Positions 1 to 10,136 of a stretch of 64,000 nucleotides of DNA are shown here, one piece after another. Below the pieces are notes generated by a model that did not search any database, was not told the DNA's origin, and saw only the letters and a list, made by a program, of their open reading frames with translations. Location: assembly GCA_944472155.2 (NCBI GenBank), contig OX235271.1, forward strand, positions 80,708,256 to 80,772,255. The letters run 5' to 3'. The stretch's first letter is position 1. Every line of letters begins with the position of its first letter. The position numbers were made by a program, and so were the translations under genes. The DNA comes from Trichobilharzia szidati (Eukaryota > Platyhelminthes > Trematoda > Strigeidida > Schistosomatidae).

Positions 1-509
1 AAACAATTTCCTACATTACATGTAAATACAGCTAGTGAATGTAATACTAATTCAGATGAGCTGATACGTTTATCTGATTTCCATATACATTCAAATGATA
101 ATCCACCATTTATAACACATCGATCTAGTCGTGGCTTACCTACACCAGATGTTCTTCGTTGGCTTGAAGATACACGAGATGCTACTATGAATTGTACAAC
201 AGATAGTAAATCAAATTTATCACATCTTTCATCCTCTGGATCATTAAACCAGTCTGATTCGATTTCCACAGATCGACAAAAACAACAACAAAATTATGAC
301 AAATCTGAAAAGATATCATTCAATGGAAATGATTCACTTTCGATAAATAAATCTCAGGAATCATTGAACACTAAAGATACTATACTTATACGTCTAGTGA
401 ATACAAAACGTGGTGAAAATTTAGGCATTCAGATTAAACCTGTCTTCTCTGAAATTATTGATACTAACAATAGTGATAATTATTCTGATGAAAATATGGG
501 GTCTAGAAT
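1..509 (+). CDS. pard3: Par-3-like exon 1 (linker and start of PDZ1; 5' end outside window)
   Basis: Open in frame 1 from the first base, 169 codons plus two bases. The first half is a polar linker with the motif RGLPTPDVLRWLEDTRDA, followed by a Ser/Asn/Gln-rich stretch. PDZ1 begins near residue 127 (TILIRLVNTKRGENLGIQ), where NLGI stands at the carboxylate-binding loop usually written GLGF. The exon ends inside the loop after the second strand with a short Asn/Asp/Ser-rich insert. The donor is AT|GTAAGT at 510, phase 2, completed to Ile by exon 2. No acceptor was identified upstream, so the true exon start probably lies before the window. Confidence 0.85.
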
Positions 510-619
510 GTAAGTATAGCCATTGTTGTATATTAATTATCTTTGTTGTTCTATCTAGTTCTGTGTACAATGATAACTGTACATTACGGCTGTTGTTTAA
601 TTTAGATATAATAGAGAAG

Positions 620-1020
620 ATTTGTAGCTCAGGTGGATGATTTTGGTGTGGTTGTGTTCTCTGAGCTGGATGGTTTGGTTGCGAAGCTTTCATTCCTATG
701 GTTTCCGGTGACCAAAACAGGTTCACATGCTATTCGATCGAATTGGATTCTGAAGTCCATGTTACTCCACAGGCTTGGAATTAGGGCTTTCCACTTCCCC
801 TAGATAGACCTGTGTGTCAACCAGTCCTATCGTCAGCTTCAGTCTTTTGCATTGGCCTTCTCACTTTTGTGATGAACATATGTGCTGCATGGAGGCAATG
901 ACTAGGACTTACGTGGTGGAGGCTACATACGTGTCTTGAGTGGAAGGCCGGAGTCTGCCCACCCTCGGCTGTATCAGGTCTTTTATGGGACTGAAAATCA
1001 GAGAGAATTAGGTAGCTGTT
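620..1020. repeat. Dispersed repeat R7, copy 1
   Basis: About 400 bases in intron 1 that share blocks with 18035-18375, such as GGTTTCCGKTGACCAAARCAGGTTCAYATGCYATTCG near 700-735, the CCCCTAGRYAG block near 797 and the GGAAGRCCGGAGTCTRC block near 945. The copies differ by substitutions and indels. Another partial match (GCTGGATGGTTTG, CGAAGCTTTCATTC) is at 50571-50595. No coding frame or tRNA-like head is clear, so it is left as an unclassified dispersed repeat. Confidence 0.5.
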
Positions 1021-1024
1021 TGGC

Positions 1025-1115
1025 TGTAGTTTACGACTCAACGGCACCCATTACCCTACCGGAGATTGAACCCAGGTTACGAAACAAGCTCGTTAACCAT
1101 TCAGCCACTGGAACT
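1025..1115 (-). mobile_element. SINE S3 fragment
   Basis: On the minus strand, CCAGTGGCTGAATGGTTAAC followed about 40 bases later by TGGGTTCAATCTCC gives the A-box-like and B-box-like head of family S3, best seen at 51395-51665. Only the head is present; the hammerhead-like part seen in longer copies is not recognisable. Confidence 0.5.
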
Positions 1116-1294
1116 TTATTATTGCTAATAATAATTACTATTATCATTATCTAGATAGATTAATTCATTCGACTGATTTCTGAGATTCCCAAGGACGATT
1201 TCATGCACACAGAACTAGCTTGTTTTACTGTTGTAGTCCGGCTCACTTAATAAAATGACTTATCCAAGCTGTTTTTCTGCAATTTCTCTTCGTT

Positions 1295-1400
1295 TAAGTT
1301 CTGTGATTTCAGTAGAGATGTGACTTATTGGTTAATGGGTTCTGGGTTCGAATCTTTCCACACTTTTGAACTTCATTAGTCTCATCATCCCTCATACAAT
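1295..1400 (+). repeat. tRNA-like SINE S5 remnant
   Basis: The segment TTGGTTAATGGGTTCTGGGTTCGAATCTTTCC resembles the B-box half of a tRNA-derived SINE, followed by a CTCATCATCCCTCATACAA block. It is related to 4170-4345, 16880-17010 and 47078-47245 but strongly diverged. Confidence 0.4.
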
Positions 1401-1499
1401 AAGTGTATCGTTTATGTACACTGGTACGTGGTAAATCTATTTTGCATAACTGAGTTCTAACTAACTCTGTAATGCCAAGAATGTATATTTATGTATTTA

Positions 1500-2306
1500 T
1501 ATATTATTCCCTTGGGTTTCGAGTGGAACAGGGCTTCAGCAGTAGTCTGCTTTAGCAGGTTCTATGATTGCTTAGAAGCTGTCATCTCCTGTACACACTA
1601 TCTCTTCTGTGTCACCTTCAAGCGTCCAACTCATCTACCGTTTGTGTCCCACTTGAGGGCCTGGCATGCTATGTCACTCCAGTCTCTTAAGCGTGTGTCT
1701 TGCTTTTCTGATCTTGCCTTTGACATCCTCATCTGTTCTGCCCGTAGTTGAAACGATGCTGGCCAGATAAGTGAAATAAGGGAATTCGTTCAAATATCTT
1801 CCGTTCTTGGTGATTGGATCTTGTTGTTATCAGGTTGTTATCTATCTTCAGGACCTCCGTCTTCTCTATGTTCACTTGAAGCCCTGTCTTCACTGCTTCT
1901 TCCGCCAGTTTATTGGTCTTTTAGGTCTTCAATTTTGTGTGGCATTAGACATAAATCATCCGCGAAATCCAGATCTTCTTGGTTCGTCTCATCGGTACAA
2001 CGTATTCCTGTTTTCTTACTCCCCACGTTCTGCTGCATTATCCAGTTCACCACTATCTGGAACATTATTGGTGATGGTAGGCAGTCTTGTATCACTCCTG
2101 TGTTCACTTCAAAGGCTTCGGTGACCTTTCCGCTGTGTATCACTTAACATGCGGCATTGTCATAGAACTGTTGAATGAAGTTGATAAAGATTTGGGGCAC
2201 TCCATAGTGTTGAAGTAGTTTCCAAACTACTTCTTGGTCAGCACTGTTGAAGGCCTTTTCAAAGTCGACGAAGTTGAAGTAGAGATTTAGTCTCACTTTC
2301 ACATAT
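1500..2306 (-). pseudogene. LINE-B copy (RTE-like reverse transcriptase, 3' half, dead)
   Basis: Read on the minus strand this decays from reverse transcriptase into the C-terminal region. LYFNFVDFEKAFN (motif A) lies near 2255-2305. A frame change follows, then VNTGVIQDCLPSPIMFQIVVNWIM (motif B in spaced blocks) and LDFADDLCLM (the F/YxDD catalytic motif, here FADD) near 1930-2110. The downstream part matches other LINE-B 3' ends by the CCTTGGGTTTCGAGTGGAAC block at 1511. Stops and frameshifts show it is inactive. The fold is that of non-LTR (RTE/SR2-like) elements; the exact named family is not certain. Confidence 0.8.
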
Positions 2307-2309
2307 AAA

Positions 2310-2930
2310 TGTTTAGGAAACTCAGCAGTATAATTCAACGTCATACAACAGTAGCATACATTATTGTGTTCACTGCATCACTCACGTCCTATCTTTTGAA
2401 ATTCTTTATTATTATTGGACGAATTCAGCCTTGAACGCATATGAAATTCAACTTTCTCATCTTGTTTGATGAATACAATTCATTCAAGTTTAATTTGTGA
2501 TAGCTAATCTGTTGTATTCTGTAAAGTTGAAGTATTATTAATGATAATAATAATAAACATTATTATTACTTTGATGGAAACCACAAGTATAGTGGGTTTT
2601 TTTTCAACAATCATAATTTTGATTTACTATTTTCCCATGCATAGTTAGCAAAAATTATGTCCGGAGTTGTTTTTTTGATGTTCACTGGAAAATATTAAAT
2701 GTCAAGTTTTATTGAACATGGAAGACAAAATGTCATTTATTCTGACTAGAGGGAAATAATATTCAATTGATGTTGTTGCTTAATGTTTTTGGGAATAAAT
2801 TTACGACTGATTACTGTGTTGTGTTGAAGTTTATGGGATTACAATCAAAGAAGTTGTGTAGTTCTAAATTTTGGACCATAGTGGTTAACTGTGATTATTA
2901 ACATCTAAAAACTAGTACATGATACTTATG
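2310..2930. other. Intronic sequence without recognised feature
   Basis: AT-rich intron 1 sequence between a LINE-B remnant and an Smalpha-like SINE pair. A short imperfect AAT/ATT cluster lies near 2535-2565. No coding frame, tRNA-like head or named repeat was recognised. Confidence 0.5.
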
Positions 2931-2935
2931 GGTGA

Positions 2936-3120
2936 ACGGTGACTAGCAGTGGAATCTAGGAAACGCACTTCATCCTATTTGGGACTCGCCAGCTGGATGT
3001 ACCTGCAATTCCCTGTGAGTAATGGTGCTGCCGCTGAAATTCGAACCGGGCACCCATCATTTCACACATCAGAGCGTTATTCGCGCCGGACCATTTGAGA
3101 CATGAGAGCCACCTCTTGTG
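2936..3120 (-). mobile_element. SINE S2 (Smalpha-like, with decayed hammerhead), minus copy
   Basis: On the minus strand the order is a tRNA-like head (AGAGGTGGCTCTCATGTC, then GGTTCGAATTTC as B box), followed by a hammerhead segment near 2944-2998: GGTACATCCAG, core CTGGCGA, stem GTCCCAAATAGGAT, GAAG, then CTAGATTCCACTGCTAGTCA. The active core would be CTGANGA and GAAA, so both halves are mutated here and self-cleavage is unlikely. Known schistosome Smalpha elements have the same promoter-then-ribozyme architecture. It is joined head-on to a plus copy at 3121. Confidence 0.75.
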
Positions 3121-3300
3121 CAGCTTGCTGACGAATCTCAGGTAGGATAAAGTGCGCATCCTGGATTCCACTTCTAGTCACACATAGTCCACCAAATGAC
3201 ATGGTATTCTTCAGACATCGTCAAAAGTGTCCCTTACGAGAAGTCGACGTGTCAATAGGTGCCGAATATTTCGGGATAAACAAAATTGATTTCAACAAAT
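3121..3300 (+). mobile_element. SINE S2 (Smalpha-like), plus copy lacking the tRNA head
   Basis: Starts directly at the hammerhead: GCTGACGA (intact CTGANGA core) at about 3125, a poor stem II, TAAA in place of GAAA, then GCGCATCCTGGATTCCACTT. The downstream tail (GAAGTCGACGTGTCAATAGG and CCGAATATTTCGGG) matches the tails at 13260-13310 and 35340-35375. With the minus copy to its left it forms an inverted dimer. Confidence 0.7.
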
Positions 3301-3553
3301 AATAACACCAGTACAATCGTCAGGAATCCTTGCTAGCGAATTCGTCACAATAAGGTGGATCTGGAGGCTTAAAGAACTTCATGTTATCCATGGGAACGTC
3401 ACAAAAGCCTGCCGTAAGTGATTTGTGACTTCTAGTACCTGTCACTATAGTGTATGTATTGTAGTAGATTATTCTGAGTGAAATAACTAACCTGTTAACA
3501 TAACTTGATGTTTGCCTGTTTATTTTTTCTATATATGTATGTATTTATTTAAG

Positions 3554-3679
3554 TGAATGTGGTCTTGAAGTGCACAATGTTTTACCGAATGGACGTGTAG
3601 CTCGTGAACAATGTCTCTCGGTTGGTGATCGTATTTTAAGCATTAATGGAATTTCTTTAAGTGGAATACCATTTGAAAA
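3554..3679 (+). CDS. pard3: Par-3-like exon 2 (middle of PDZ1)
   Basis: A 126-base exon between acceptor TTTAAG and donor AAAA|GTTAGT, too short to show up by ORF length alone. Read in the phase set by exon 1 it gives IECGLEVHNVLPNGRVAREQ and then LSVGDRILSINGISLSGIPFE. That is the second half of a PDZ fold: a strand, the glycine turn before the short helix, the GDRILSING strand pair and the start of the second helix. In Par-3 PDZ1 the equivalent segment precedes a DxFxQA helix, which is exactly what exon 3 supplies. Ends in phase 2. Confidence 0.9.
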
Positions 3680-4165
3680 GTTAGTTTTGCTTATTTTGTA
3701 TACCTTTTAATAAGAATAATCCGAGTTTTTTTTCTTTTTCGATAAATGAAATAGTTTTCTACACTAGATCTTTGTGTATTGGTTTGTTTACGGACATAAT
3801 TAATAGGCTAACCATATGCTGTGGTGATTAAAGAAATATTGTTAATTTCTATGTTTGATTGTATTTTAGGTGTATAGGTGTAGGTATGGGAATTTTTTTA
3901 CTTTTTTATTATCATTCGTGAGGTATTTGGTGCATACTTTAATGTACTTCAAGCTTTGTTAAGCTCCTATGAATAACATCTTTAACTGGCACATGATCGG
4001 TGTAAATAATAGCTTTAAACAATTGGGAGCTGACAGGGAATTTCCCATATGGTATCCATTATGAAAAAAATATTTACACACGATGTGTTCCTTGTTGACT
4101 AGTGTTTTATGTGTAGAACAACCAAAAAGAATACACCTTTCACCTGCAGCCATCTTTCGGATCTA
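3680..4165. other. Intron 2, 5' part, no recognised feature
   Basis: AT-rich intron sequence following the exon 2 donor. No repeat family, coding frame or RNA structure was recognised. Confidence 0.5.
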
Positions 4166-4169
4166 CAGG

Positions 4170-4345
4170 TACAAGTTGGAATATGGAGCGATTGCAGATT
4201 GGTCTAAGTGCTTGACTTCCAGGCACTGGGCTACGAGTTTAAATCCTGCTCCACGTACCGAGGTCTGGGTAGCTATTTAGCATCATTGGCTTTTAACACA
4301 TTAGGTGTGGCTCATTGTCATCTGTGTATAAACCCTGGTGGTTGT
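4170..4345 (+). mobile_element. tRNA-like SINE S5
   Basis: Contains GATTGGTCTAAGTGCTTGAC (A-box-like) and, about 30 bases on, ACGAGTTTAAATCCTGCTCC (B-box-like), then a body with GGTCTGGGTAGCTATTTAGC, ACATTAGGTGTGGCTCATTG and TAAACCCTGGTGG. Similar heads occur at 16880-17010 and 47078-47245, and the last of these also shares the ACGGGTGTGACTCATT block. The head is consistent with a Pol III promoter of tRNA origin. Confidence 0.55.
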
Positions 4346-4529
4346 TAAGTAATACAAACCCGAATGATAGTTGCTATGGTGGTCAGACTTACATGTCACA
4401 GTGACCCAGTGAGTGCTACACTTCCTGCAACTAGTTTTTTTGCAGGTCCCACCATGCCGGAAAAGTCGTTTGGATAATGGTTAGACAAAAAGCAGTTGCC
4501 ATCATTTTGTGGGTCTTTTGGCGAAGTCG

Positions 4530-4865
4530 TGCTGTAACAACAGAAGACAAGGGCCAGGCAACAGATAGTTTATTAAGGAAAATCAACACATATTTATAGA
4601 TTTTAATGTACATTATTGTAGATTATTGTTAGTAGAAAATACAGTCTTTTGATTGATTGTTTCTCACAGAAAGTTAACCTTGCATCTCTTTGTGGCTGTG
4701 TCAGATCATCTATATGCTAACTGTATCCGCCTACGCAAAGCCTTTGTTCTCATTTTCTCACCACCAATATTGGGGACATAAACATTGACGTCAATTACTG
4801 TCTACCAACTTTGGCTAGCAACCAGCTCTCACCACACTACTAGCGAACAGGCAAATAACGACAGT
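4530..4865 (+). mobile_element. LTR-like dispersed repeat, copy 1
   Basis: Starts at TGTAACAACAGAAGACAAGG and shares with 29640-30040, in the same order, the blocks GGGCCAGGCAACAGAT, TTTATAGATTTTWATGTACA, AAAGTTAASC, GGGAYRTAAACAYTGACGT and CTCTCACCAC. A TGTAAC start without an adjacent coding region suggests solo LTRs of an LTR retrotransposon. The family is not identified and no flanking target-site duplication was established. Confidence 0.5.
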
Positions 4866-4869
4866 CAGC

Positions 4870-5765
4870 TATTTCTCTTAGATGACCAGCCAGCCAGATA
4901 TGTTGCCTCTGCTGTGGAGAAGGGGAAAGGGTAGAAAACGTTGACACCAAAAATTGTACATTGCAATTCACCTTTTAAAGTTTTGTAGCCGTTAATAAGA
5001 TCTTAATACGGAAGCACCTCCAAAAAGCACTTCAAACAGGCCTCAAACATTTGCCCCCTAGACTGCTTCTGTCTCAGGTACTTCGAGAAATCAATCAGAC
5101 AAGTAACACAAACACCTATAGACACTGGAGAATATCACGCAGACAACTTTGTTATCTTATTCCATACGAACAACGTGATGAATCCTGGTTTCTGTCACAA
5201 TGAAAAAAAATCCCTGTGATATAAATTTCAGGTTTATTTCTATGTTATTCCCCGCAGTAATAATATGGTTTATATTCATATATTACGATTGAAATTGTTT
5301 AAGGGTAGGATTTATTTTACTGTGTTATTCTTACTTGAACTATTGATTGGGCGTATATCGCATATGAAAAACACGAAAATCTGTGAAATCGAACTACTGA
5401 TTCACATCCTCAGAATCTCCGCTTTCTTTTAGTAGTCATCATCGTCTGTGTTTTCACTCAGTTGCTGAATCAATGACTAGTTATCAATGACTGGTTTACA
5501 TGATTGTACTAGGTATGCTTGATGCTGACTTACATCTCATTTTTTTTATAAGACTGTAGCTTAATGTGGACAAGGAATATTCAAATAGCATTTAAAATAG
5601 GAAAATGAGTTATTTCAGTTTAGATACTTGTTACTTCTGTTTTGCAATACATATACACATAATAAATTATAAAAGAAGCCTGTCAAGCTGTTTGTCGCTA
5701 GATCTGATTATCGAATTTTCAGTGTTGGTTTTCAGGAACCGTTTTGACTTCAAGATTGATTGCGA
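4870..5765. other. Intron 2 middle, no recognised feature
   Basis: Mostly AT-rich unique-looking sequence. A more GC-balanced stretch near 4990-5150 carries no sustained reading frame. No repeat family was recognised. Confidence 0.45.
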
Positions 5766-5769
5766 AATG

Positions 5770-5945
5770 AATTTAGTTAAGAAACCATTGAAGACCAGGA
5801 AGTACTGAATAGCTTCTTCGTCCTAGTTTCGGATTCTTCGACAGTACACACCCATGACCTCACCGGCGATTGAACCCAGAACCTTCAGGTTACAAGGTGA
5901 AACTGTTGGCCTTTTCATTCATGGGACAGAATTCAGTGGCCTGTA
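5770..5945 (-). mobile_element. SINE S3, minus copy
   Basis: On the minus strand the head ends with the B-box-like AAGGTTCTGGGTTCAATCGC, then TGTACTGTCGAAGAATCCG and CTAGGACGAAGAAGC (5802-5857). This is the same order of head and hammerhead-like core as at 51395-51665. Core residues are damaged (CTGTCGA and GAAG). It faces a plus copy that starts at about 5936, forming an inverted pair. Confidence 0.6.
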
Positions 5946-6098
5946 AATTTTAACCTCTCATAACTTGAAGGTTTTGGATTTGATCCCTGGTGGGGTTATG
6001 AGTATATTCTACTGATGATTTTCAAACTAGGACGAAACGGATGTCCATTACGCCCTGGTTTTCAAAGGTTCTCTAACTGAAGTTAGTTCGTAATTAAA
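5936..6098 (+). mobile_element. SINE S3, plus copy with hammerhead-like core
   Basis: Head CAGTGGCCTGTAAATTTTAA and B-box-like GGATTTGATCCCTGG, then CTGATGA at 6012-6018, a degenerate stem II (TTTTC/GGAC) and GAAAC at 6034-6038, followed by GGATGTCC. Both conserved halves of a hammerhead core (CTGANGA and GAAA) are therefore present in sense orientation to the host gene. The tail TTTTCAAAGGTTCTCTAACTGA matches the S3 3' end seen in the other copies. Activity is uncertain because stem II is weakened. Confidence 0.6.
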
Positions 6099-6326
6099 TC
6101 TTCATATCAGATTTTAATTGGTGAGTCAAATGTTCAAACCACATTCCATATTCTGTGGGTGGGGGAATAGCGAGATATTATCCCTGGGTACAGTACTAGT
6201 AAGTTTACAAAGAAGACACTCATAGTAAAGGATTACTCTTTTTCTTATCATCTCTTCTTACCAAGTATCAATTCAGATAATATTCTAATCTTTTGATAAT
6301 ACACTGTCATTCTATTTCTCTTTTAG

Positions 6327-6844
6327 AGGTCGTGATATATTTCAAGCTGCTTTAAATGAACCAGAAATAATACTTCGTGTACTTCCACGTTCTGCTTACC
6401 AATATAGTAGTCCTACAATGTCTATACAAAGTCGTGATAGTGTTCAAAAGACTACAGAGAAATCTGAAAAACCTTCATGTGGTTTAATTTTTGTTGTTAC
6501 TGATCCTACCTCGAAAGGTAAAGAATGTGAAGCAAAATGTAATATTGTAAGTCAATTAAAACCAGTCCCACCGCCTCCACCTCGTCGTTCTCCAAACACT
6601 GTGTTGACACGTATTCCAGAAGGGATTATTAAACCATTAATAGATGAATTTTTACAAGAGAAAAAGCAAAGAGAAGAACAAGAAGCAGCTGCAGCGGCAG
6701 CAGCAACAACACATCATCAACACACTCTATTGAACAATACTCAGTCGTCAAATCATCCTGTTGAAAAGTCAATAAAGTCTATGAGTAGTTCACAAAATGA
6801 GAATAATCCTCAGTTCAGCACTCATACTATTCGATTATGTAAAG
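6327..6844 (+). CDS. pard3: Par-3-like exon 3 (end of PDZ1, proline-rich and poly-Ala linker)
   Basis: The acceptor TTTTAG|AGG completes a Lys codon from exon 2. The first 22 residues (GRDIFQAALNEPEIILRVLP) finish PDZ1. The remaining 150 are a linker with PVPPPPPRRSP (a possible SH3, WW or EVH1 ligand), a charged helix-like patch EFLQEKKQREEQE that runs into an AAAAAAA run, then His/Gln/Asn/Ser-rich sequence. The donor chosen is AAAG|GTAATG at 6845, phase 1. It joins exon 4 to read [14 protein letters not shown]. The frame stays open about 95 bases past the donor, but the PDZ2 join supports splicing here. Confidence 0.88.
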
Positions 6845-6944
6845 GTAATGTTGTAGATTTCCAGAATAAAAAAAAAACTTTATTGCATGCATTTATATCG
6901 ATGCATTCTTTGTTTCCTAGTTGGTTACAGTCTCGATAACACAG

Positions 6945-7028
6945 GTACTAATTAATAATTAATACAAATCTTAAGATGGTTTTCACTATCTGTCGACGAC
7001 ATGTACAGATGTAACTGCCTTTGAGATT
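6945..7028. repeat. AT-rich tract ending in TTA repeat
   Basis: Short AT-rich intron 3 sequence ending in the TTATTATTATTATTG tract, which is the tail of the antisense LINE-B copy starting here. Confidence 0.4.
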
Positions 7029-7290
7029 ATTATTATTATTGCTCCCTTGGGTTCCTAGTGGAACATAGGGCTTCAACTACACGTCTCCACTTGCTTCTGT
7101 CTTCTGCTATACTTTTCACCTGCATCCATGTTAATCCATACTGTTTCAACTCCTCTTCACACGATTTCCTCCATGTCACCCTTGGACGTCTCACTGACCG
7201 CTTCCCTTTCGGGTTCCACTCGAGCTATGGTCTGACGCGCGATGTCACCCAGCGGCCTCCTCAGTGAGTGTCCAATCCAGGCGTTGAAAC
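7029..7290 (-). mobile_element. LINE-B 3' end fragment
   Basis: On the minus strand this is the extreme 3' part of LINE-B, ending in GTTCCACTAGGAACCCAAGG and a TAA-repeat tail (plus-strand TTATTATTATTATTG at 7028-7042). The block GCGCGATGTCACCC with CGGCCTCCTCAGTGAGTGT also occurs at 21878-21910. It is 5'-truncated, as most non-LTR insertions are. Confidence 0.75.
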
Positions 7291-7291
7291 T

Positions 7292-7685
7292 TCAACGCCT
7301 TTGAGATAAAGTTGTGAATTTTCTAAAGAGAGTGTGGGAAGTTAGCAATGAATTAATTGGGATCTGACAAATTATATACTTATTGATTACATTGAAGAAG
7401 TGATAGTGACGTGGAACTTCATTGCTTTGTACCAACCGTAGGTTTACACTGAAGAAGAATTTGAAATTAGAACGTAACAGCTTCAGTTTTTCCGTTAGCT
7501 GAGATCTGTTTTTAATGACTGAAATCGATAAATAGTGTCGTTTAAAATCAAATATCACAAGAATTCTTTCAGTTCTAATCTTCCTTCATATTCTAATTTT
7601 GGTAGAAATTTACTTTTTTTTATTCATTCTCTCTTCTGCACTTAGCTGCTGGGTCTCATAGATTAGTTGATAAAAAGTCATGCTA
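7292..7685. other. Intron 3 segment, no recognised feature
   Basis: AT-rich sequence between LINE-B and LINE-A fragments. An 88-codon minus-strand frame covers part of it but has no recognisable motif and is probably chance. Confidence 0.4.
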
Positions 7686-7689
7686 GTAG

Positions 7690-8845
7690 TCTTAAGTAAT
7701 GACAAGCAGTGGTGTCCGTCAGGAATGCCCCCCCTCATGTCCCCATTTTTGTTTAACTTCACCATAAATGCACAAATGGGATTGGATCTGACTGACTTTA
7801 TAGGCTAAGGAATTGACTTGTTACCAGAGAACAGTTATTTTTTACTTGGACCATGTGAATGATATTGTCATTCTAGGTTAAGATGCTGATAAAATGCAAA
7901 GTCTTCTGAACACCATGAACATCAATCTTCGAATGTTTGGCCTTGAGTTTCACTCCTGTCAAATGTAAGATGATGTTTCAGGACTGGACTTTACCGACTC
8001 CTAGCTTAAAGTTAACAAGTAAAGTGGTAGAGAATGTGGACCACTTCATTTATTTGGGAAGGTGCACCAGCCTCAATGGACTGATTGTTGACGAAATCTC
8101 AGCACAGATAGAGAAGGCTCGTGTGGCATTTGCCGACTTACATCATCTCTGATGTAGACGTGATATCCTGCTGCCTATCGATGAAAGGACGTTTGTAGTG
8201 TGCAGCAGTTCTCTCCATCTCCCTTTATGGCTTTGAGACATGGCCATTGATAGTAGCTGTCAAATAGCTGACTCTCTTTCACCACAGATATTTGCGTTCT
8301 GCCTCCCTTGTTAAGTGGTATAAATGGGGAGTAATATTGAGGTTAAGCTCAGAATGCAAGGTAAAGAGGGCAAGTTAGTCGATGAGGTTGTAGAGCTACG
8401 TTGATTGAGATGTTGAATATGTGTAGCGCATGCCCAGTGACTGCGTTCCCTGGCGAGCAGTGTTAGCTAACATACAGCTGGGTTAGGAAAGAATTAGGCG
8501 TGATCCCACCACAAGTTGGTATCAGTCCGTGAAGTCTATGACTGTTAGTTCGAGTTACGTTTTGATGTGTATACTGCCTGGTTGGGGTCCTCGGAATTCT
8601 AAGAACTAAATAGCTTGAGATTGTTAATGATTTAAATCAAAACTGTTCCCAGTGGCGCAGATGTACCCACTCTTTGTGATCTCTTGTATCCGTTGAGCCC
8701 TAATGCTTTTCTATGTTACCATTCTTCTGCTTCGTATAGTCCTTTTGAATCTCTCTTCCTCTACCTTTATATGCTACATGAAATGTAGCAACTTAAATTG
8801 TCTCTCTTCTGTACAAAGTTCTACGCTGAGACTCAGTCAGTTAGA
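7690..8845 (+). pseudogene. LINE-A copy (RTE-like, dead, 3' part)
   Basis: Starts in the motif B region (AGTGGTGTCCGTCAGGAATG, reading SGVRQECP), passes a shifted catalytic block (ATGATATTGTCATTCTAGG), then VKCKMMFQDWTLPTPSLKLT, YLGRCTSLNGLIVDEISAQI and the frame-shifted GWKR and GGT blocks of the C-terminus. It ends near TTCTACGCTGAGACTCAGTC, equivalent to the TTCTAYGTCGAAACAGACAG end of other copies. Many frameshifts and stops. Compare with the open copy at 39813-41028. Confidence 0.8.
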
Positions 8846-8849
8846 AGCA

Positions 8850-9550
8850 TGTACTTTTGTGTAAGCTTCGGTTATAGTTCACCTCATCTTTCTATCTGTT
8901 TTCACTTTCTTTCTTTCTGTGTTTTAGCAAAGCGAAAACGACGCTTTGTGCGATTATTAGTCTGTCTGTTTATCCATCCGTCTGTCTGTCTGTCTATCTG
9001 TCTATTTTCTGAATCATTGTCATTGAAGCTTTTTGTGACAAATGATGAGGATTGCATAAACTTTTGTTTTAGACAAAATACACTATGAAATCATATTCTG
9101 ATATTAAAAGATGTTTCCATTTGTCATTCTTATATACTAAAGATATATTAGTGTATATCTATGTATATAAAAATTCCTTTGACAGTCTTTCTATTATCTT
9201 TTTTAATGAGTAATAAGCTGTTTTGTTTCTTCCAGACAAAAATAAGTAATATACTAGGGATCTGGTATACTGCTTCATCTTCTTTGTTGATAACTTTTAC
9301 TTGAAAACACAATTTTTTTTTAAAAAATTTCATAAGTCTTTGTTTGACTCTTCCTGTCTGACCACAGACTATTTCTTCGTCGCTTTTTGAAGATACAATG
9401 GAATTCTTTTTTTTATGTTTTCAAGTTATGTGATGTCTATTTATAGGCATATTTAATGAATACTTTTTTTCCTAGCGATTAGTTAAAAATTGATCTGCCC
9501 TGTATACCTACTGTTTCTAGACTGAAGTAATATTTAAGAGTTACTTTGTT
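8850..9550. other. Intron 3 segment with TCTG-rich tract, otherwise unrecognised
   Basis: Contains a short imperfect CTGT/CTAT microsatellite at about 8960-9005 and AT-rich sequence. Open frames here are low complexity and not credible genes. Confidence 0.45.
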
Positions 9551-9554
9551 TAAA

Positions 9555-9770
9555 GTGTAATCATGGATTGATGTCAGTTAGGGAACCATTGGAAACTAGG
9601 GTGTACTAGACAACTGTTGTTTTGTCGTAGTGTGGGACTCTTCAGCAATGAGCACCTATAACCCTACGAGAGGTGGAACCGGGGACCTTCAGGTTACTAG
9701 TGCAAGCTCTTTGACTATTCGGCTACTTGGACTGGAATCCAGTCACCCATGAATTCTAATTTGAAGTAAA
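9555..9770 (-). mobile_element. SINE S3 copy
   Basis: On the minus strand: A-box-like AAGTAGCCGAATAGTCAAAG, B-box-like GTCCCCGGTTCCACCTC, then the hammerhead-like block GCTGAAGAGTCCCACACTAC and GACAAAAC, and the tail TTTCCAATGGTTCCCTAACTG. CTGAAGA fits the CTGANGA core, but the GAAA half reads AAAA after GAC, so it is probably inactive. Confidence 0.65.
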
Positions 9771-10014
9771 ATAATATTGATCAATGTAGCGGTGCTTCAT
9801 CTGTTTAGGAGATAACAACTCTCAGAGAAGAACTTCAGTCTACGTAACTTTAGTTTTCTGGTGAGACGTGTTTAGTTTAGAAAAAAATTCTGAATTTTGG
9901 TTTTCAATGATCTAGATCATTTGATTTTCAACCCATGGAATTACATTTTCGAACTTTTACACCCACCTTTGTAGATTGGATCAATAATCTAAACCCTGTA
10001 AACTGTTTTTCTAA

Positions 10015-10130
10015 TATCTTTCCTTTGTGTTTCGAGTGGATTATAAAAGGGTTCAATCTTGAGCTTTGAAGTTTTAGTCGCGGTGGGGTTGCTAACCACA
10101 CACCCAATCTTACCTCTTTACTAGGTTTGC
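10015..10130 (-). mobile_element. SINE S1 3' part
   Basis: Minus-strand match to the S1 body: AGTAAAGAGGTAAGATTGGG, TGTGGTTAGCAACCCCACC, CTTCAAAGCTCAAGATTGAAC and ending near CCACTCGAAACAC. The tRNA-like head is missing, replaced on the right by LINE-A sequence. Confidence 0.55.
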
Positions 10131-10136
10131 TACCAA

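Noticed and set aside
6845..6940. Extension of exon 3 through 6939 as a coding end
   Set aside because: The frame remains open to a stop at 6939, but splicing at 6845 joins PDZ2 in the correct phase with conserved sequence; read-through would truncate the protein after PDZ1. A retained-intron isoform is possible but unsupported.
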